A stretch of 64,000 bases of DNA from Neptunomonas concharum (GTDB taxonomy: Bacteria > Pseudomonadota > Gammaproteobacteria > Pseudomonadales > Balneatricaceae), in contig NZ_CP043869.1 in the NCBI RefSeq assembly GCF_008630635.1, positions 248,001-312,000 on the forward strand, written 5' to 3'. Shown piece after piece: positions 62,190-64,000 of this stretch. The translations under genes were made by a program, and so were the position numbers. The notes beneath the pieces were generated by a model, which made no database searches, was not told the origin of the DNA, and saw only the letters and a list, made by a program, of their open reading frames with translations. Within the stretch, counting starts at the first letter, position 1, and each line of letters begins with the position of its first letter.

Positions 62190-63142
62190 TCAGAACCTTT
62201 CCGTTGTGCTTCGATGGCATCCATGAGTTGACCAGCAATGTCTAGATCGAACTGCGTATCCAACTCGCGGATACAGGTTGGGCTGGTTACGTTGATTTCG
62301 GTTAGGTAATCACCAATCACGTCTAGGCCAACAAAAAGCAATCCCTGTGCTTTTAATGAAGGGCCTACTTGTTCGCAGATCCAGCGGTCACGATCTGTCA
62401 GTGGTCTGCCTTCTCCTCGCCCACCTGCTGCTAAGTTACCTCGTGTTTCGCCCCCTGTAGGGATGCGAGCAAGCGCATAAGGGATAGGTTCGCCATTAAT
62501 CATTAAAATACGTTTGTCACCGTCTACAATTTCGGGGATATACTTTTGCGCCATGATTGTCTGCTTCCCATGATCGGTCAGCGTTTCGATGATTACGCCC
62601 AAGTTGACACCATCTTCGCGAATACGAAAAATCGAAGCGCCGCCCATGCCATCTAATGGTTTGAAAATGACATCGCCATGCTCTTTGTGAAAATCCCTTA
62701 GAAGCTGATTGTCGCGAGTAACCAAGACTGGAGGGCAGCATTGGGGGAAATGTGTCGCAAACAGCTTTTCGTTGAAGTCTCGTAAACTCTGGGGACGATT
62801 AACAACTAAAGTTCCCTCTTTTTCAGCCATTTCAAGCAGGTGAGTGGTGTACATAAACTCATTGTCGAACGGAGGATCTTTGCGCATTAAAATGACATCT
62901 AGGTCACTTAAAGGTGCGCTACGATATTCGCCGCGGGTAAACCAATTTTCTGGATCCATTCTAACCGTCAGCGGTGCCATCTTCGCTAAAGCTTTACCAT
63001 CTCGAAGATATACATGGCTTTGCTCCATGTACCAAAGCTCCCAGCCTTTCTCCTGGGCGGCACGCAACATCGCAAGCGAACTGTCTTTTTTAAAATTGAT
63101 ACTGTCAATGGGATCCATGACGATGCCGACTTTTAGTGCCAT
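62186..63142 (-). CDS. gshB: Glutathione synthetase
   Basis: A 318-residue ATP-grasp ligase that joins glycine to gamma-glutamylcysteine. KVGIVMDPIDSINFKKDS at the start, VMRKDPPFDNEF, VIFKPLDGMGGASIF (ATP-grasp loop), AAGGRGEGRPLT and the C-terminal INVTSPTC are the family motifs. The ATG at 63142 starts the conserved sequence. It overlaps tonB by 4 bases and follows rsmE by 57 bases on the same strand. Confidence 0.97.
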   Translation of the reverse strand: MALKVGIVMDPIDSINFKKDSSLAMLRAAQEKGWELWYMEQSHVYLRDGKALAKMAPLTVRMDPENWFTRGEYRSAPLSDLDVILMRKDPPFDNEFMYTTHLLEMAEKEGTLVVNRPQSLRDFNEKLFATHFPQCCPPVLVTRDNQLLRDFHKEHGDVIFKPLDGMGGASIFRIREDGVNLGVIIETLTDHGKQTIMAQKYIPEIVDGDKRILMINGEPIPYALARIPTGGETRGNLAAGGRGEGRPLTDRDRWICEQVGPSLKAQGLLFVGLDVIGDYLTEINVTSPTCIRELDTQFDLDIAGQLMDAIEAQRKGSE

Positions 63143-63199
63143 TTGATCGATTCCTCAGGTTATTTGCCGCCAAAGTGTAGTCTATTTAGGTGTCTGTAC

Positions 63200-63928
63200 C
63201 TAGCCCAGATCGCCCCATAAGTATTGCAGAATTGATAAAGCAGCAACAGGCGCGGTTTCGGTGCGCATAACTCGCGGCCCCAGAGTTACGGGTTGAAAGC
63301 CTGCATCAACCGCCATAGATATTTCTTCATCAGTTAGCCCACCTTCGGGCCCGATCAGCAGAGCTATGCTGGTTGGTGTTGCCATTTGGTTAAGAGGGGT
63401 TTGCGTATGGTGATGCAAGACTAGTTTCAAATCGGCTTCTACGCTGCCAAGCCAATCTTGTAATTTGTCTGCAGGGTTAATAACAGGCAACGTATTGCGC
63501 AATGATTGTTCGCAGGCGCTGATAGCGACTTGTTGCCAATGGCGTATCCGCTTATCTTGCCGCTCACTGTTTAATCTGACTTCGCAGCGCTCTGTAAACA
63601 GCGGCGTCATCGCATACATTCCCATCTCGGTTGCTTTTTGTACGGCATAGTCCATACGCTCGCCGCGGGAGATGGACTGCCCTATGTGAATGTTAAGAGG
63701 ACTCTGGCGGTTGATAGCGCGGGTGGCTTGTACTTTTACACTTGCGCTACGTTTGTCTGCTTGCTCAATGATGCACGAGTACTCATTGCCGTTGCCGTCA
63801 AATAGATGTATGTGATCCCCTGTTTTCATGCGCAATACTTTGCAAACATGCTGAACCACTGTGTCGCTTAGGGAGTGGAGTTGCCCTTCTGCTAATTGCG
63901 TGGGTTCGTAGAATCGGGGTATCCGCAT
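63200..63928 (-). CDS. rsmE: 16S rRNA m3U1498 methyltransferase RsmE
   Basis: A 242-residue SPOUT-fold methyltransferase that methylates U1498 of 16S rRNA. An N-terminal PUA-like domain (about 1-70) is followed by the SPOUT knot with LLIGPEGGLTDEEI near residue 195 and LGPRVMRTETAPVAAL. It is the first gene of the minus-strand row. About 70 bases remain before the window end on that side, with no other gene visible. Confidence 0.95.
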   Translation of the reverse strand: MRIPRFYEPTQLAEGQLHSLSDTVVQHVCKVLRMKTGDHIHLFDGNGNEYSCIIEQADKRSASVKVQATRAINRQSPLNIHIGQSISRGERMDYAVQKATEMGMYAMTPLFTERCEVRLNSERQDKRIRHWQQVAISACEQSLRNTLPVINPADKLQDWLGSVEADLKLVLHHHTQTPLNQMATPTSIALLIGPEGGLTDEEISMAVDAGFQPVTLGPRVMRTETAPVAALSILQYLWGDLG

Positions 63929-64000
63929 GGTCGTTTTCCGGCAAACTAAAAGGGCTATTATGCCATTGTTAAGAGCGAGTTAGGCCACTTCTATGACTAA

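Noticed and set aside
1-64000. CRISPR arrays or insertion sequences
   Set aside because: No spaced direct repeats or transposase-like frames were seen in the whole window.

Overview
The window is an ordinary, densely coded chromosomal stretch of a gammaproteobacterium. The gene families and their order (pilT-pilU next to yggS-proC-yggT-metX-metW; rsmE-gshB-tonB-algH-ruvX-pyrR-pyrB-pyrC'; cytochrome c5; an HDOD/GGDEF-rich set) resemble Pseudomonas and the marine Oceanospirillales. Moderate base composition and the mix of genes favour an Oceanospirillaceae-like marine bacterium, but this is inference and no species is claimed. No plasmid or phage genes, insertion sequences, CRISPR arrays or rRNA operons were seen, and no gene-free stretch exceeds 300 bases.

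Layout. 1-5.0 kb: 3' part of the Rep helicase gene, an unrecognised lipoprotein, cytochrome c5 and an Lpd-type flavoprotein. 5.1-13.4 kb: tRNA-Arg(CCG), a YigZ-family protein, a PAS/GGDEF cyclase with a small membrane protein, a UbiH/UbiM-type hydroxylase, an EAL-HDOD protein and a PAS-GGDEF-EAL protein; three genes here concern cyclic-di-GMP. 13.4-17.4 kb: TauE/SafE permease, ilvD, a small membrane protein coupled to a Crp/Fnr regulator, and a DUF2892 protein. 17.5-19.9 kb: a PepSY protein followed by a PhoP/PhoQ-like two-component pair. 19.9-29.3 kb: argA-argE, a Pit phosphate transporter with its PhoU-like partner, a CYTH triphosphatase-like protein with glnE, and ilvE.

29.5-41.4 kb is a lipopolysaccharide locus: an ELM1-family protein, four GT4 and one GT2 glycosyltransferases, a polysaccharide deacetylase and an O-antigen ligase-like protein in tightly overlapped order, then lpxL (opposite strand), msbA and waaA. 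These would assemble core oligosaccharide, acylate lipid A, flip it and attach Kdo. 41.4-46.5 kb: cyaY, then lptM-lysA-dapF-DUF484-xerC-yigB. 46.5-48.5 kb: an A+T-rich TetR/MFS pair that looks inserted between yigB and hemW. 48.7-54.9 kb (minus strand): yggS-proC-yggT-metX-metW-DUF4426-rdgB-hemW, with methionine and proline synthesis and nucleotide-pool cleaning. 55.0-57.3 kb: pilT-pilU, the twitching-motility ATPases. 57.3-63.9 kb (minus strand): rsmE, gshB, tonB, algH, ruvX, pyrR, pyrB and a dihydroorotase homologue that has lost metal ligands.

I did not find a clear undescribed multi-gene system. The best leads are: the membrane protein/Crp-Fnr/DUF2892 unit with a palindromic operator, the ELM1-family protein heading the LPS operon, the hairpin that contains the argE ribosome-binding region, the TetR/MFS islet with its operator, and the degenerate dihydroorotase.
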